This document shows positions 1 to 6,648 of a stretch of 17,045 bases of DNA, piece after piece. Position numbers and translations under genes: made by a program. Position 1 is the stretch's first letter; each line of letters starts with the position of its first letter. The notes under the pieces were generated by a model, which worked only from the letters and a program-made list of their open reading frames with translations, was not told where the DNA came from and did no database searches. The stretch comes from Candidatus Woesearchaeota archaeon (GTDB lineage: Archaea > Nanobdellota > Nanobdellia > Woesearchaeales > UBA10200): the NCBI GenBank assembly GCA_016180275.1, contig JACPBN010000003.1, forward strand, positions 1 through 17,045. Direction: 5' to 3'.

Positions 1-103
1 CAAAGCGTAGAGGAGGAGCAACTCATTGATGCTCTAAGCTAGTGTTCGTCGGCAGTCGCCACCGCTTTTGAATAGATTATCACATGAGCTAAACAAATAC
101 ATT
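1..103 (+). repeat. Right half of a foldback (MITE-like) element, partial copy
   Basis: The first ~103 nt match the right arm of the foldback element at 16080-16336 in the same orientation. Positions 3-15 are identical to 16242-16254. The similarity continues with AACTC, AGTG-TCG, GGCAG and GCTTTT in the same order and with nearly the same spacing. It ends at AGCT-AAACAAATACA (87-102), which resembles the terminal inverted repeat AGCTTAATACATACT. The left half would lie before the window. The copy is diverged, so it is probably old. It ends just ahead of the promoter of the CbtB-like gene. Confidence 0.6.
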
Positions 104-104
104 A

Positions 105-124
105 TTTATTATAATTTATTATAA
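105..124 (+). repeat. Perfect tandem 10-bp repeat covering the cbtB promoter TATA region
   Basis: TTTATTATAA occurs twice back to back (105-114 and 115-124). Each unit holds a TATA-like core, and the pair sits 23-42 nt ahead of the ATG at 147. This is where an archaeal TATA box for that gene would be expected. The duplication may provide two overlapping promoters, or may simply be slippage in AT-rich DNA. Confidence 0.5.
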
Positions 125-146
125 AACAATATTATAGGTGAGAACA

Positions 147-332
147 ATGGTAAAAGACAAAGTAGTAAATTTATTTGGCTACAAGGTTCATGTATCTGCA
201 TTGACACAGGTTGCAGTAATCAGCATTCTAGTTATAATAGCGTTGTGGGCATTAGTGTTTTCTTTTATTCCAGCACTGCATGATCCAACGCATTGGATAA
301 GGCATAGCTTAGGGTTTGTGCCGTGCCATTAA
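147..332 (+). CDS. cbtB: CbtB-like small membrane protein (putative cobalt transporter subunit)
   Basis: A 61-aa protein with a short polar N-terminus, one membrane helix at about residues 18-40, and a histidine-rich tail HDPTHWIRHSLGFVPCH. CbtB proteins (PF09489) are about 60 aa, with one helix and a C-terminal His cluster ending GxPCH, and they act with the multi-helix CbtA in cobalt uptake. The start is placed at ATG 147 because AGGTGA (136-141) lies 5 nt ahead of it. The GTG at 138 is part of that ribosome binding site and is unlikely to initiate. No cbtA is visible next to it. It is the only convincing plus-strand gene here and converges on the hypA-like remnant. The family call rests on size, topology and tail. 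Confidence 0.7.
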   Translation: MVKDKVVNLFGYKVHVSALTQVAVISILVIIALWALVFSFIPALHDPTHWIRHSLGFVPCH

Positions 333-361
333 AGATAATAGGATATTAGAACTTAAGTTTA

Positions 362-412
362 TTATTTTATAGCAAAGGCAAGTAATACAGCTAAAATAAT
401 TCTCTTGCTCAT
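362..412 (-). CDS. 16-codon hydrophobic micro-ORF with a strong ribosome binding site
   Basis: Reads MSKRIILAVLLAFAIK then TAA. A near-perfect archaeal ribosome binding site, GAGGTGAT (418-425), lies 5 nt ahead of its ATG and overlaps the stop codon of the hypA-like frame, so translational coupling is possible. The peptide looks like a lone signal peptide or a single membrane helix. It may be a true small membrane peptide, or the stump of a secreted-protein gene whose body was lost. The second reading suits the decayed gene just upstream. No family was recognised. Confidence 0.35.
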   Translation of the reverse strand: MSKRIILAVLLAFAIK

Positions 413-418
413 GCTAAA

Positions 419-866
419 TCACCTCACAACAACCTTCACTATCTTAATATCCTTGCCTTCAGTTAGTTCAGGCACTTTCCTGCATCTAGGGCATTCAATG
501 AAAAAATGCCCATGGCCGCGGTCTAACATCTTCGGCTCTCCTGCAAATCCGCAGGCACATCTTACTTCTGCATTTTCTTCTTTTGCATTAATCTTCCATC
601 TGACAAGCTTTTTCTGAAGTTTTGAACCTTGGCACAGTGACTTTATCTCCGTCAAATTGAAATAACACTTCCTGTTTCCTGAAGAAATATTCTTTAATTG
701 GGAAATAAGAATTCTTTTCCAGATGGATGTTAGTTATGTCATCTGAATTCTTGATGCTTTCAAATCTTACCAAATCTCTTTTTATTGGCGCAATAAGATC
801 ATAATCCTGCCTAATCTTCTCTAAGAATCCTGCTAAATCTTTTTTTTCCTGCCTAAAAACTTGCAT
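419..866 (-). pseudogene. Frameshifted chimera: 4Fe-4S hydrogenase-subunit-like N-terminus joined to a HypA-like zinc ribbon
   Basis: The first frame (866 to 588) reads like the N-terminus of sulfhydrogenase beta/anaerobic reductase iron-sulfur subunits: DLIAPIKRDLVRF, then NSYFPIKEYFFRKQEVLFQF. It stops before any [4Fe-4S] cysteines. The second frame (open to stop 419) reads VRCACGFAGE, RGHGHFF and CPRC, then a GKDIKIVKV tail, which matches the C-terminal zinc ribbon of the hydrogenase nickel chaperone HypA. Its N-terminal nickel-binding half (MHE motif) is missing. Removing one A from the five-A run at 609-613 fuses the frames into about 148 residues, giving TSEKLVRWKIN across the join. The DNA therefore suggests a deletion joining two hydrogenase-locus genes, then a slip or sequencing error in the A run. 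The start at ATG 866 is preferred over GTG 884. Family assignments are from motif memory. Confidence 0.5.
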
Positions 867-947
867 ATTTATTATACGATGCACTTATCCTATGAGGTAT
901 CAAACAAATTAGGTATAAAATAACATTAAAATACAAAATTCATTAAT

Positions 948-962
948 AAAAAAACAAAAAAA
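948..962 (-). terminator. Poly-T terminator after the Met/Gly-rich gene
   Basis: On the minus strand, TTTTTTTGTTTTTTT begins about 28 nt after the stop codon of the Met/Gly-rich gene, with no strong stem ahead of it. Stem-free U tracts are the usual archaeal intrinsic termination signal. Confidence 0.6.
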
Positions 963-990
963 TGTGTTTTATTGAATTATCTTCTGGCTC

Positions 991-1686
991 TTATTTCTTG
1001 CCTTTCTTGGTAAGCTCATTCCAAGACTTGAATACCCAGAGCCAGACTAATACAACAAGGCCAATCAGCAATAAAAATGCCAAAAATCCGTTGAGCCAAA
1101 ACATGCCTGAGCTCATCATCCCTGAGCCATAACCTGTCGTGCCATATCCGCCGTATCCTCCCATCATTCCATATGCCATATTGTTTCCTCCAAGGTTTTG
1201 ATAATTATTTCCCATCATCCCATATCCGCTATATCCTCCCATCATTCCACCACTCATCATGTTCATCATATTTCCCATCATGCCTCTGCTACCCATCATC
1301 CCTGAGCCTGACATCATGCCTTTGTTTCCCATCATACCGCAGCCGCCTAGATTTCCAGAATCCTTGCCATAACTATAGTTTCCGCAGTACATGTGCTGAG
1401 CCATCGTAATATGTGCAGATTTTACGGTCTCAGAACCATCGCCGCCCATCATGTTTTCCATAACTTCATGCTGCCCGCCAGGATGCATCTGCTCCATGAT
1501 ATAATCGCCAACTGCCTCAAGCTGATCTGTGCTAAGGGTATCGCAGGAAGCTTTCGAGTCAACCAATTGTTTCCCTAACTCTATCCCGCCTAATTCTTCA
1601 TCATTGGCAAATGCCAGTGTTAAGGTGCTTAAACTAAACGCAACAATAACCAAAATTATCCCTATAACTCCAAATATTTTTTTCAT
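991..1686 (-). CDS. Secreted Met/Gly-rich membrane protein, probably soft-metal (Cu) binding
   Basis: 231 aa from ATG 1686, which GGAGG precedes at about 9 nt; the ATG at 1695 abuts the GGAGG and is too close. Residues 1-29 are a signal peptide. Residues 35-102 form an acidic region with conserved-looking C48, the stretch GDYIMEQMHPGGQHEVMENMM, and C101 in MYCG. Residues 117-193 are low-complexity GMM/GYG repeats with more than 20 methionines. Residues 196-217 form a membrane helix followed by a basic tail. Met-rich extracytoplasmic segments commonly bind Cu(I)/Ag(I), and the Cys/His/Met content fits that. The shorter SHOCT protein at 9508 has the same GMM style. It stands alone between a putative leader with nested dyads and a poly-T stop. 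No enzymatic function is implied. Confidence 0.7.
   Translation of the reverse strand: MKKIFGVIGIILVIVAFSLSTLTLAFANDEELGGIELGKQLVDSKASCDTLSTDQLEAVGDYIMEQMHPGGQHEVMENMMGGDGSETVKSAHITMAQHMYCGNYSYGKDSGNLGGCGMMGNKGMMSGSGMMGSRGMMGNMMNMMSGGMMGGYSGYGMMGNNYQNLGGNNMAYGMMGGYGGYGTTGYGSGMMSSGMFWLNGFLAFLLLIGLVVLVWLWVFKSWNELTKKGKK
1108..1338 (-). repeat. Imperfect internal repeats coding for GMM/GYG units
   Basis: Within the Met/Gly-rich gene, ATGATGGG-type units recur many times (CCCATCAT on the plus strand) with variable GGA/TAT spacers. They give the GMMG, GMMS and GYGMM runs. Such a tract can expand or contract by slippage. Confidence 0.7.
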
Positions 1687-1740
1687 TGTTTTCATCCTCC
1701 ATATAACTTATCTCTATTTATTAACATGTGTTACTCTCGC

Positions 1741-1791
1741 CTAGTTATCGCCGGTAATTAACTATTGTTAATGCTCTCTTACAACAACTAG
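1741..1791. promoter_or_regulatory. Nested inverted repeats in the leader/promoter of the Met/Gly-rich gene
   Basis: An inner perfect dyad ATTAAC-TATT-GTTAAT (1757-1772) is nearly concentric with an outer perfect dyad CTAGTT (1741-1746)/AACTAG (1786-1791). On the minus strand a TATA-like TGTATAAA (1797-1804) lies just upstream, which would place the transcript start near 1773, at the edge of the inner dyad. The site could be an operator or a leader hairpin for the gene starting at 1686. Confidence 0.35.
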
Positions 1792-1805
1792 TGCAATTTA
1801 TACAT

Positions 1806-2429
1806 TTATAATTCTTTTATCCCTGCAACCACATATAAGCTTGCAGCTCTTTTATCAGAGGTGTCAAAAACTTGCTGGCCTTTAATTCCCAAAAAGTATT
1901 CATCTTTAATAATTCTATAATGCCTTGCTATACATTCCCTAATTTCGCCTAAATTTCTATGCTTTACTTTCCTGAAATATGAGTCTTTTTGCTGCATATG
2001 CTCATGAAAATATCCAGAGTAAGGATTTAGCATCATTACTATCAGCTTTCCACATGGTTTTGTCACTCTATATGCTTCTTGTATTGCCATTTGATAATCA
2101 ACTATAAACTCTAATGCTGCTACAAAAAAGACAGCATCAAAGCATGAATCACCAAAATCCAATCTTTCAGCATTGCCGAGAACAAAAGTCTTATTGCTCA
2201 GGTTATTGTTTCTTTTTCTGGCTTCTCTTATCATCTCTTCAGAAATGTCCAGGCCTGTAATGTTTAAGGCTTGTAATTGTTGCTCAAACTGGCCAATGCC
2301 ACAGCCAATATCCAAAATCTGCTGGCAACCTTCAAGCTCTCTGCGAAGATATTCTGCTTCTCTCACTAAAACTTTCTTTCCAAATTCACTTTCACAAAAT
2401 CCTGTAAATTTTTCTACATCTGTTGCCAT
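1806..2429 (-). CDS. Class I SAM-dependent methyltransferase
   Basis: 207 aa from ATG 2429; the in-frame TTG at 2438 has no better site. Motif I is ILDIGCGIGQF (38-48), followed by the acidic LDIS (60-63) at the end of strand 2. NAERLDFGDSCFDAVFF (86-102) corresponds to motifs II/III, and VTKPCGKLIVMM to the strand 5 region. This is the Methyltransf_11/25 fold. The substrate is unknown: nothing specific to ArsM or ubiquinone methylases was seen. It is the last gene of the export operon, 19 nt after the dsrE-like stop, so a link to thiol, metal or lipid modification is possible but unproven. It has four cysteines scattered outside the known motifs. Confidence 0.8.
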   Translation of the reverse strand: MATDVEKFTGFCESEFGKKVLVREAEYLRRELEGCQQILDIGCGIGQFEQQLQALNITGLDISEEMIREARKRNNNLSNKTFVLGNAERLDFGDSCFDAVFFVAALEFIVDYQMAIQEAYRVTKPCGKLIVMMLNPYSGYFHEHMQQKDSYFRKVKHRNLGEIRECIARHYRIIKDEYFLGIKGQQVFDTSDKRAASLYVVAGIKEL

Positions 2430-2448
2430 TTTAATCAATTATTTTTAA

Positions 2449-2775
2449 TTATCCAAATGCCAAAATCTTGTCAGAGCTTTCAACTAATTCCAACAGATGC
2501 CCCATGCTGGAAACAGGAGAGATTTTGCTTTCTTTCATGTTTCTTATGCTCAAGCAAGTTCCGCAAGCCTGAATAATGCCGTTATTTTTTATGAATTTTT
2601 TAATCGAGCCTTCAATCAAGGGAAATCTTTCATCTTTTACGTTTTCAACTTCAACGCCTTTGCCTAGCAGGAATACAGTTACTGAATGATCTTTGCTAAT
2701 AGCTGCATTTCCAAATCTAAAACAATTCCACGCAGTTTCTGCATCGTTTGTGTTTAATATAATGCCAATTTTCAT
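2449..2775 (-). CDS. DsrE-family sulfur-relay-like protein
   Basis: 108 aa, a normal length for single-domain DsrE/TusD-like proteins. It starts MKIGIILNTNDAETAWNCFRFG, typical of the DsrE fold's first strand and helix. The motif QACGTCLSIRNM has C71 and C74 at the position where DsrE/DsrEFH-like proteins carry the persulfide-accepting cysteine. It ends SSDKILAFG. GAGGTGA lies just ahead of the ATG and overlaps the stop of the P-type ATPase gene, which indicates coupled translation. A role in carrying sulfane sulfur or guarding thiols during metal or sulfide stress is inferred from this placement. Confidence 0.75.
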   Translation of the reverse strand: MKIGIILNTNDAETAWNCFRFGNAAISKDHSVTVFLLGKGVEVENVKDERFPLIEGSIKKFIKNNGIIQACGTCLSIRNMKESKISPVSSMGHLLELVESSDKILAFG

Positions 2776-2784
2776 AAATTCACC

Positions 2785-4725
2785 TCAAAACTGTTTTTTA
2801 TTTTTTCTTCCGATTCTCAAAGCATTCAATATAACAGCTAAACTTAGCCCCATATCACCAACAACAACAGCCATCCATAATGGAATAATGCCGGGAAATG
2901 CCAAAATAGCAAAAGAACATTTAATCAAGATAGAAGCAGAAACATTTTGCTTTACAACAGACATAGTTTTTCTGCTTAGGCCAATAAGATAATTCACTTT
3001 TGATAAATCATCATGCATCAATGCAATATCTGCGGTCTCGATTGCAACATCAGAGCCGATAGCGCCCATAGCAATGCTGACATGAGCTTTTGCCAGAGCA
3101 GGAGCGTCATTGACACCGTCTCCAATCATTACAACATGCTCATATTCTCTAGTTAATTTCTCTACAATTTCAACCTTTTCTTCTGGCAACAATTTAGGAT
3201 AGCATTCGTCAATTGCAAGCTTTTTTGAAACCGCTCTCGCTACTTCCTCATTATCCCCAGTTAACATTACAGTCTTGATTCCCTTTTCTTTTAGCTCTTT
3301 TACAGTGCTGTATGAAGCACCTCTAATTTTGTCCATCTGCGCTATTATCCCTATAATCTGGTTGCTATTACCGACCAGAACAGTGGTCTTTCCATCGTTC
3401 TCAAGCTTATTAATCTCTTTATCTGGATAACCTATTTTATTCTCTTTGAAGAAAGTTTTATTACCAATATAAAACCACTTATTCCTAATCTTTCCTTTAA
3501 TGCCTCTTCCTGCTATTGATTTAAATTCTGAGACCTTTGCAAATTTAATTTTTCTTAGTCCCGAGTTTCTTATTATTGCTTCTGCAATAGGATGTTTTGA
3601 CTTTGATTCAAGAGAAGCAGCTATCTTCAAAATTTCATTTTCAGGGTATTTGTTTAAAGCAACAATATCTGTAACTTCAGGCTTTCCTTCTGTAAGAGTT
3701 CCTGTCTTGTCAAAAACAACCACTTTGACATTTTTAATCTCCTCAATATAATTGCCTGCTTTAATCAAAACACCATTTCTTGCTGCAGAAGTGATCCCAG
3801 AGACCATTGATATAGGAGTAGATATAGCCAATGCACATGGGCATGAAACAACCAGCAAAACCAAAGCCCTGTAAAACCATGTGCCAAATGGCTGATTAAA
3901 TGCAAGAATTGGTATTACTAGTGTAAGAAATGCAAGAATTATAACAACAGGAGTGTAATATATTGCAAATTTGTCAATGAAAGCTTCTGTTTTTGATTTC
4001 TGTTTTTGGGCTTGCTCAACAAATTTTATAATTTTGGAAATGGTCGTTTCATCTGATCTCTTTGTAACTTTGATTTCAAGATACCCTTCTTCGTTTATCG
4101 TTCCAGCAAAAACTTCGCTACCTTTTGTTTTTGAAACAGGCATGCTTTCTCCAGTTATAGGAGCTTGATTTACAGATGAAAAACCACTAACTACTGCCCC
4201 ATCTAATGGAATCCTATCGCCAGGCTTGACAATTATTATCTCTCCAACACCAATTTCATGAACATGAACGTTATTTTCTTTACCCTTTCTTTTAACAGTT
4301 GCTGTTTCTGGCACAAGCTTCAGCAATGATGATATTGATTTTCTTGCCCTATCTGCCGCATAATCCTCTAAAAATTCTGCAAGAAAAAATAGGAGGATTA
4401 CTGCTGCCCCTTCTTCTCCATGCCCAATCAAAAAAGCTCCAATAGCAGCTATACTCATCAGGAAATTCATATCTAACTGTCTTTTCCATACTGACAATAT
4501 TCCTTTCATGATTATAGAGTAGCCAGAAACGATCACAACTGCCAAAAATAGAATCTGGGCAGACAAATGCTGTTCGGTCAAAAACTCAAGATATAATCCA
4601 ATACCCAAGATAATTCCTGATATTAGGATTATCAAAATCTTCTTCTGTTTCCATAATGGCTTTTTCTCTTCAAAAATATCAGTTGCACAGGTAGAACAGC
4701 TTTTTTCGTGATTGTTATCCCTCAT
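2785..4725 (-). CDS. P1B-type heavy-metal ATPase, Zn/Cd/Pb exporter class
   Basis: 646 aa from ATG 4725, with AGGGG about 8 nt ahead; the in-frame TTG at 4749 lies inside the upstream gene. No HMA domain is present, but an N-terminal CSTC (residues 10-13) could bind metal. The core motifs are complete: actuator TGES (191-194), CPC in the transport helix (295-297), phosphorylated Asp in DKTGTLT (339), HP (378-379), TGDN (489-492) and GDGVND (535-540). K602 in the seventh helix and D624 followed by NALRIGR in the eighth match the ZntA/CadA (P1B-2) signature for Zn(II), Cd(II) or Pb(II). It pumps metal out of the cytoplasm using ATP. It lies in the export operon between the NicO-like and DsrE genes. 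The exact metal cannot be fixed from sequence. Confidence 0.88.
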   Translation of the reverse strand: MRDNNHEKSCSTCATDIFEEKKPLWKQKKILIILISGIILGIGLYLEFLTEQHLSAQILFLAVVIVSGYSIIMKGILSVWKRQLDMNFLMSIAAIGAFLIGHGEEGAAVILLFFLAEFLEDYAADRARKSISSLLKLVPETATVKRKGKENNVHVHEIGVGEIIIVKPGDRIPLDGAVVSGFSSVNQAPITGESMPVSKTKGSEVFAGTINEEGYLEIKVTKRSDETTISKIIKFVEQAQKQKSKTEAFIDKFAIYYTPVVIILAFLTLVIPILAFNQPFGTWFYRALVLLVVSCPCALAISTPISMVSGITSAARNGVLIKAGNYIEEIKNVKVVVFDKTGTLTEGKPEVTDIVALNKYPENEILKIAASLESKSKHPIAEAIIRNSGLRKIKFAKVSEFKSIAGRGIKGKIRNKWFYIGNKTFFKENKIGYPDKEINKLENDGKTTVLVGNSNQIIGIIAQMDKIRGASYSTVKELKEKGIKTVMLTGDNEEVARAVSKKLAIDECYPKLLPEEKVEIVEKLTREYEHVVMIGDGVNDAPALAKAHVSIAMGAIGSDVAIETADIALMHDDLSKVNYLIGLSRKTMSVVKQNVSASILIKCSFAILAFPGIIPLWMAVVVGDMGLSLAVILNALRIGRKNKKQF

Positions 4726-4738
4726 TTTTATTGCCCCT

Positions 4739-5359
4739 TTAGTAAACAAAATATGCTAAAATTCCAAGCAGCACTAAAGTAATACCAATAATTTTTTTCT
4801 CATTATGCTCTAAAAAATCCCATTTGAACCTCTCAAGGCTTCTATATCCAAGATTTGCCAGCAGCAGCATCGCAGCAATTGTCACTATGAAATAAACAGC
4901 TGATACTGCAAATATTCCAGGCCAGCCAAGAATCCCGGCTGTGAAATAATATGCTTCAATCTCAATGCAAGGAGAAAAGAACATAGCAACTGATAATGAC
5001 CCTATAACTGCAAACTTTGATTTTTTCTTTGGGAGATCAATATGCTTGTGTGCATGGATTTTGGAATTTAAGAAAATGTAAATCAACCCAATTATCACTA
5101 AAACCATTGCAGGAATTACCCTTGTCATGGCTGTCTGCTTTGAAGTAATTGTGAAGCCCATTAATCCAACCAAAACACCTATCATTACTGTGCCTACTAC
5201 ATGAAAGAAACCTGCAATTCCAGCTATTCTCACAGTTTCGCTTTTTGTCCATTTCTCGCTCTTCCCAATAAGGACTATCGGGATCCAGTGATTTGGTATC
5301 AGCGCATGGACTAAGCTTAACGCCAATGCCCCAAGGATTATATGGTATATTTCAATCAT
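4739..5359 (-). CDS. NicO/RcnA-like six-helix membrane protein, putative Ni/Co or other metal transporter
   Basis: 206 aa with about six membrane helices (residues 5-25, 43-69, 79-96, 115-141, 148-170, 189-206). The first helix carries VHALIPNHW, which resembles the HALEPGH signature of NicO/RcnA nickel-cobalt efflux proteins. A cytoplasmic loop has HAHKHID (102-108), and helix 4 contains FFSPCIEIE. The start ATG overlaps the stop of the CARDB gene (ATGA), and its own stop lies 13 nt before the ATPase ATG, so it sits inside a tightly coupled operon. TauE/DsbD-like small exporters have a similar shape and cannot be excluded. Substrate is inferred from the histidines and neighbours. Confidence 0.55.
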   Translation of the reverse strand: MIEIYHIILGALALSLVHALIPNHWIPIVLIGKSEKWTKSETVRIAGIAGFFHVVGTVMIGVLVGLMGFTITSKQTAMTRVIPAMVLVIIGLIYIFLNSKIHAHKHIDLPKKKSKFAVIGSLSVAMFFSPCIEIEAYYFTAGILGWPGIFAVSAVYFIVTIAAMLLLANLGYRSLERFKWDFLEHNEKKIIGITLVLLGILAYFVY

Positions 5360-6636
5360 AGCTTTTCCCTTTTTGCTATTTTAAAGATTACTAAACCGAT
5401 GATAACTATTGCCAATACAATTCCACTCCCAATAACTTTATTGGCACCACTGCTCTCTGCAACAAACATTCCAGATATAAGGTTTGTCTTTTTGCCATCT
5501 ACATTTATAGTGGCTCTTCTGTTGAACATGTATATATTATTATCCCCTTTATCGCTGTCGCCTTTGACTCTTATTAAAAGTTTCAGGCTGTGTTCTTTCT
5601 GCTCTGCCTCTTTGTCAATGTTTATTGTAAATACTGCTTTCCCAGTCTCGCCGACTTTTAGCTCCCCTACATAATTACTTCTAAGATCAAAACTGAAAGG
5701 CTGGGAGCTTTGCTTGATAATTCTTGCATCAACAGCCTCGGCATCTTCTGTTCCAGTATTTTTCAATGTAACCACTAAGGTTATTTTCGAGTCTGCCTTG
5801 CCTTCTCCTTTAACGTCAACAACCGCAATATTAGGCCTTTCTTTGACTAAAAATGGTATTGTTACTTTTTTACTGTACTTGTTATCATCCAAATCCATAT
5901 AATTAAATGTTAATTCCAAATCATATTTTTTTGAGGCAGCATCTTCATCAACATTTATGAAAAATGTCGCTTCTTTGCTTTCGTTCACATTTAATTTGCC
6001 AACCCATAACCTATTATTGTTAGTGTAAGAATACTCTAATTCAGATGGTAGGGTAAGCAAAGCTTCTATGGATTTTGCATTTTTATTCCCTGTATTTTCT
6101 ATGTAAGTAGTTAATTCAACAAAATCATCCCCGGGTCTTACAGCAGTAGGACTTGTTGCAATATTTGCTACACCAAGTATAATGCCTTCTTTCTTCACAT
6201 TAATAAAAAAATCTTCAATTTTATCAGCTCCACTCAGTTTGTTATCTACTATGTATTGAAACCTTGCTCTCAATTTGTATTTTGATGCTGGAGCGTCATT
6301 CTTGACCTTAACCCTGAATGTTTTTCTCCAAATTCCTTGAGCAAATAAATGGCCTATGTTAGCGCTGCCAGTCGCATCAGTTATTATTAAAAATTCTTTG
6401 GAAACTGTATCTACTGGTTCAAGATAAACGCTCAAAGTTGCGTCTTTGTTTTGCGCAATATCAGATGTTGAAAAGGTTCTGTCATGTAAATTTAGGGTTA
6501 TATCAACTTCATCACCTGCAACTATTACAGCAGGATCAAAACTTACACCGTCAAGCTCAACAATAGCATTGACAATATTTACGCATATAATCAATACTAA
6601 TGCCATAAAAAATATTTTCATAATTTTTTTTCTCAT
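5356..6636 (-). CDS. COG1361/CARDB-type secreted surface protein with C-terminal anchor
   Basis: 426 aa from ATG 6636, with AAGGAGG seven nt ahead; the ATG at 6642 is too close to that site. Residues 1-24 are a signal peptide ending VNA. Three Ig-like/CARDB beta domains follow at about 25-148, 150-268 and 270-380. Typical phrases are YIENTGNKNAKSIEA and LKNTGTEDAEAVDARI, with LWVGKLNVNES and NYVGELKVGET later in each unit. A membrane helix at 401-420 with tail KIAKREKL anchors the C-terminus. In archaea, COG1361 proteins are often encoded beside COG1033 RND exporters. Here the gene lies 12 nt after the second RND half. It may be the extracytoplasmic partner of the pump, in the way adaptor proteins serve bacterial RND pumps; this is inference. 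Confidence 0.8.
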   Translation of the reverse strand: MRKKIMKIFFMALVLIICVNIVNAIVELDGVSFDPAVIVAGDEVDITLNLHDRTFSTSDIAQNKDATLSVYLEPVDTVSKEFLIITDATGSANIGHLFAQGIWRKTFRVKVKNDAPASKYKLRARFQYIVDNKLSGADKIEDFFINVKKEGIILGVANIATSPTAVRPGDDFVELTTYIENTGNKNAKSIEALLTLPSELEYSYTNNNRLWVGKLNVNESKEATFFINVDEDAASKKYDLELTFNYMDLDDNKYSKKVTIPFLVKERPNIAVVDVKGEGKADSKITLVVTLKNTGTEDAEAVDARIIKQSSQPFSFDLRSNYVGELKVGETGKAVFTINIDKEAEQKEHSLKLLIRVKGDSDKGDNNIYMFNRRATINVDGKKTNLISGMFVAESSGANKVIGSGIVLAIVIIGLVIFKIAKREKL

Positions 6637-6648
6637 TTTCATTCCTCC

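Noticed and set aside
1108..1338. CRISPR-like repeat array
   Set aside because: The units are short, irregular, in frame and coding (GMM/GYG), with no unique spacers of constant length.
1173..1409. Plus-strand frame rich in Ser, Cys and His, looking like a metal-binding peptide
   Set aside because: It is the reverse reading of the ATGATGGG repeats of the Met/Gly-rich gene, with no start signal.
5037..5252. 71-aa Cys-rich minus-strand open frame
   Set aside because: It is an alternative frame within the NicO-like membrane protein; its cysteines arise from shifted hydrophobic codons.
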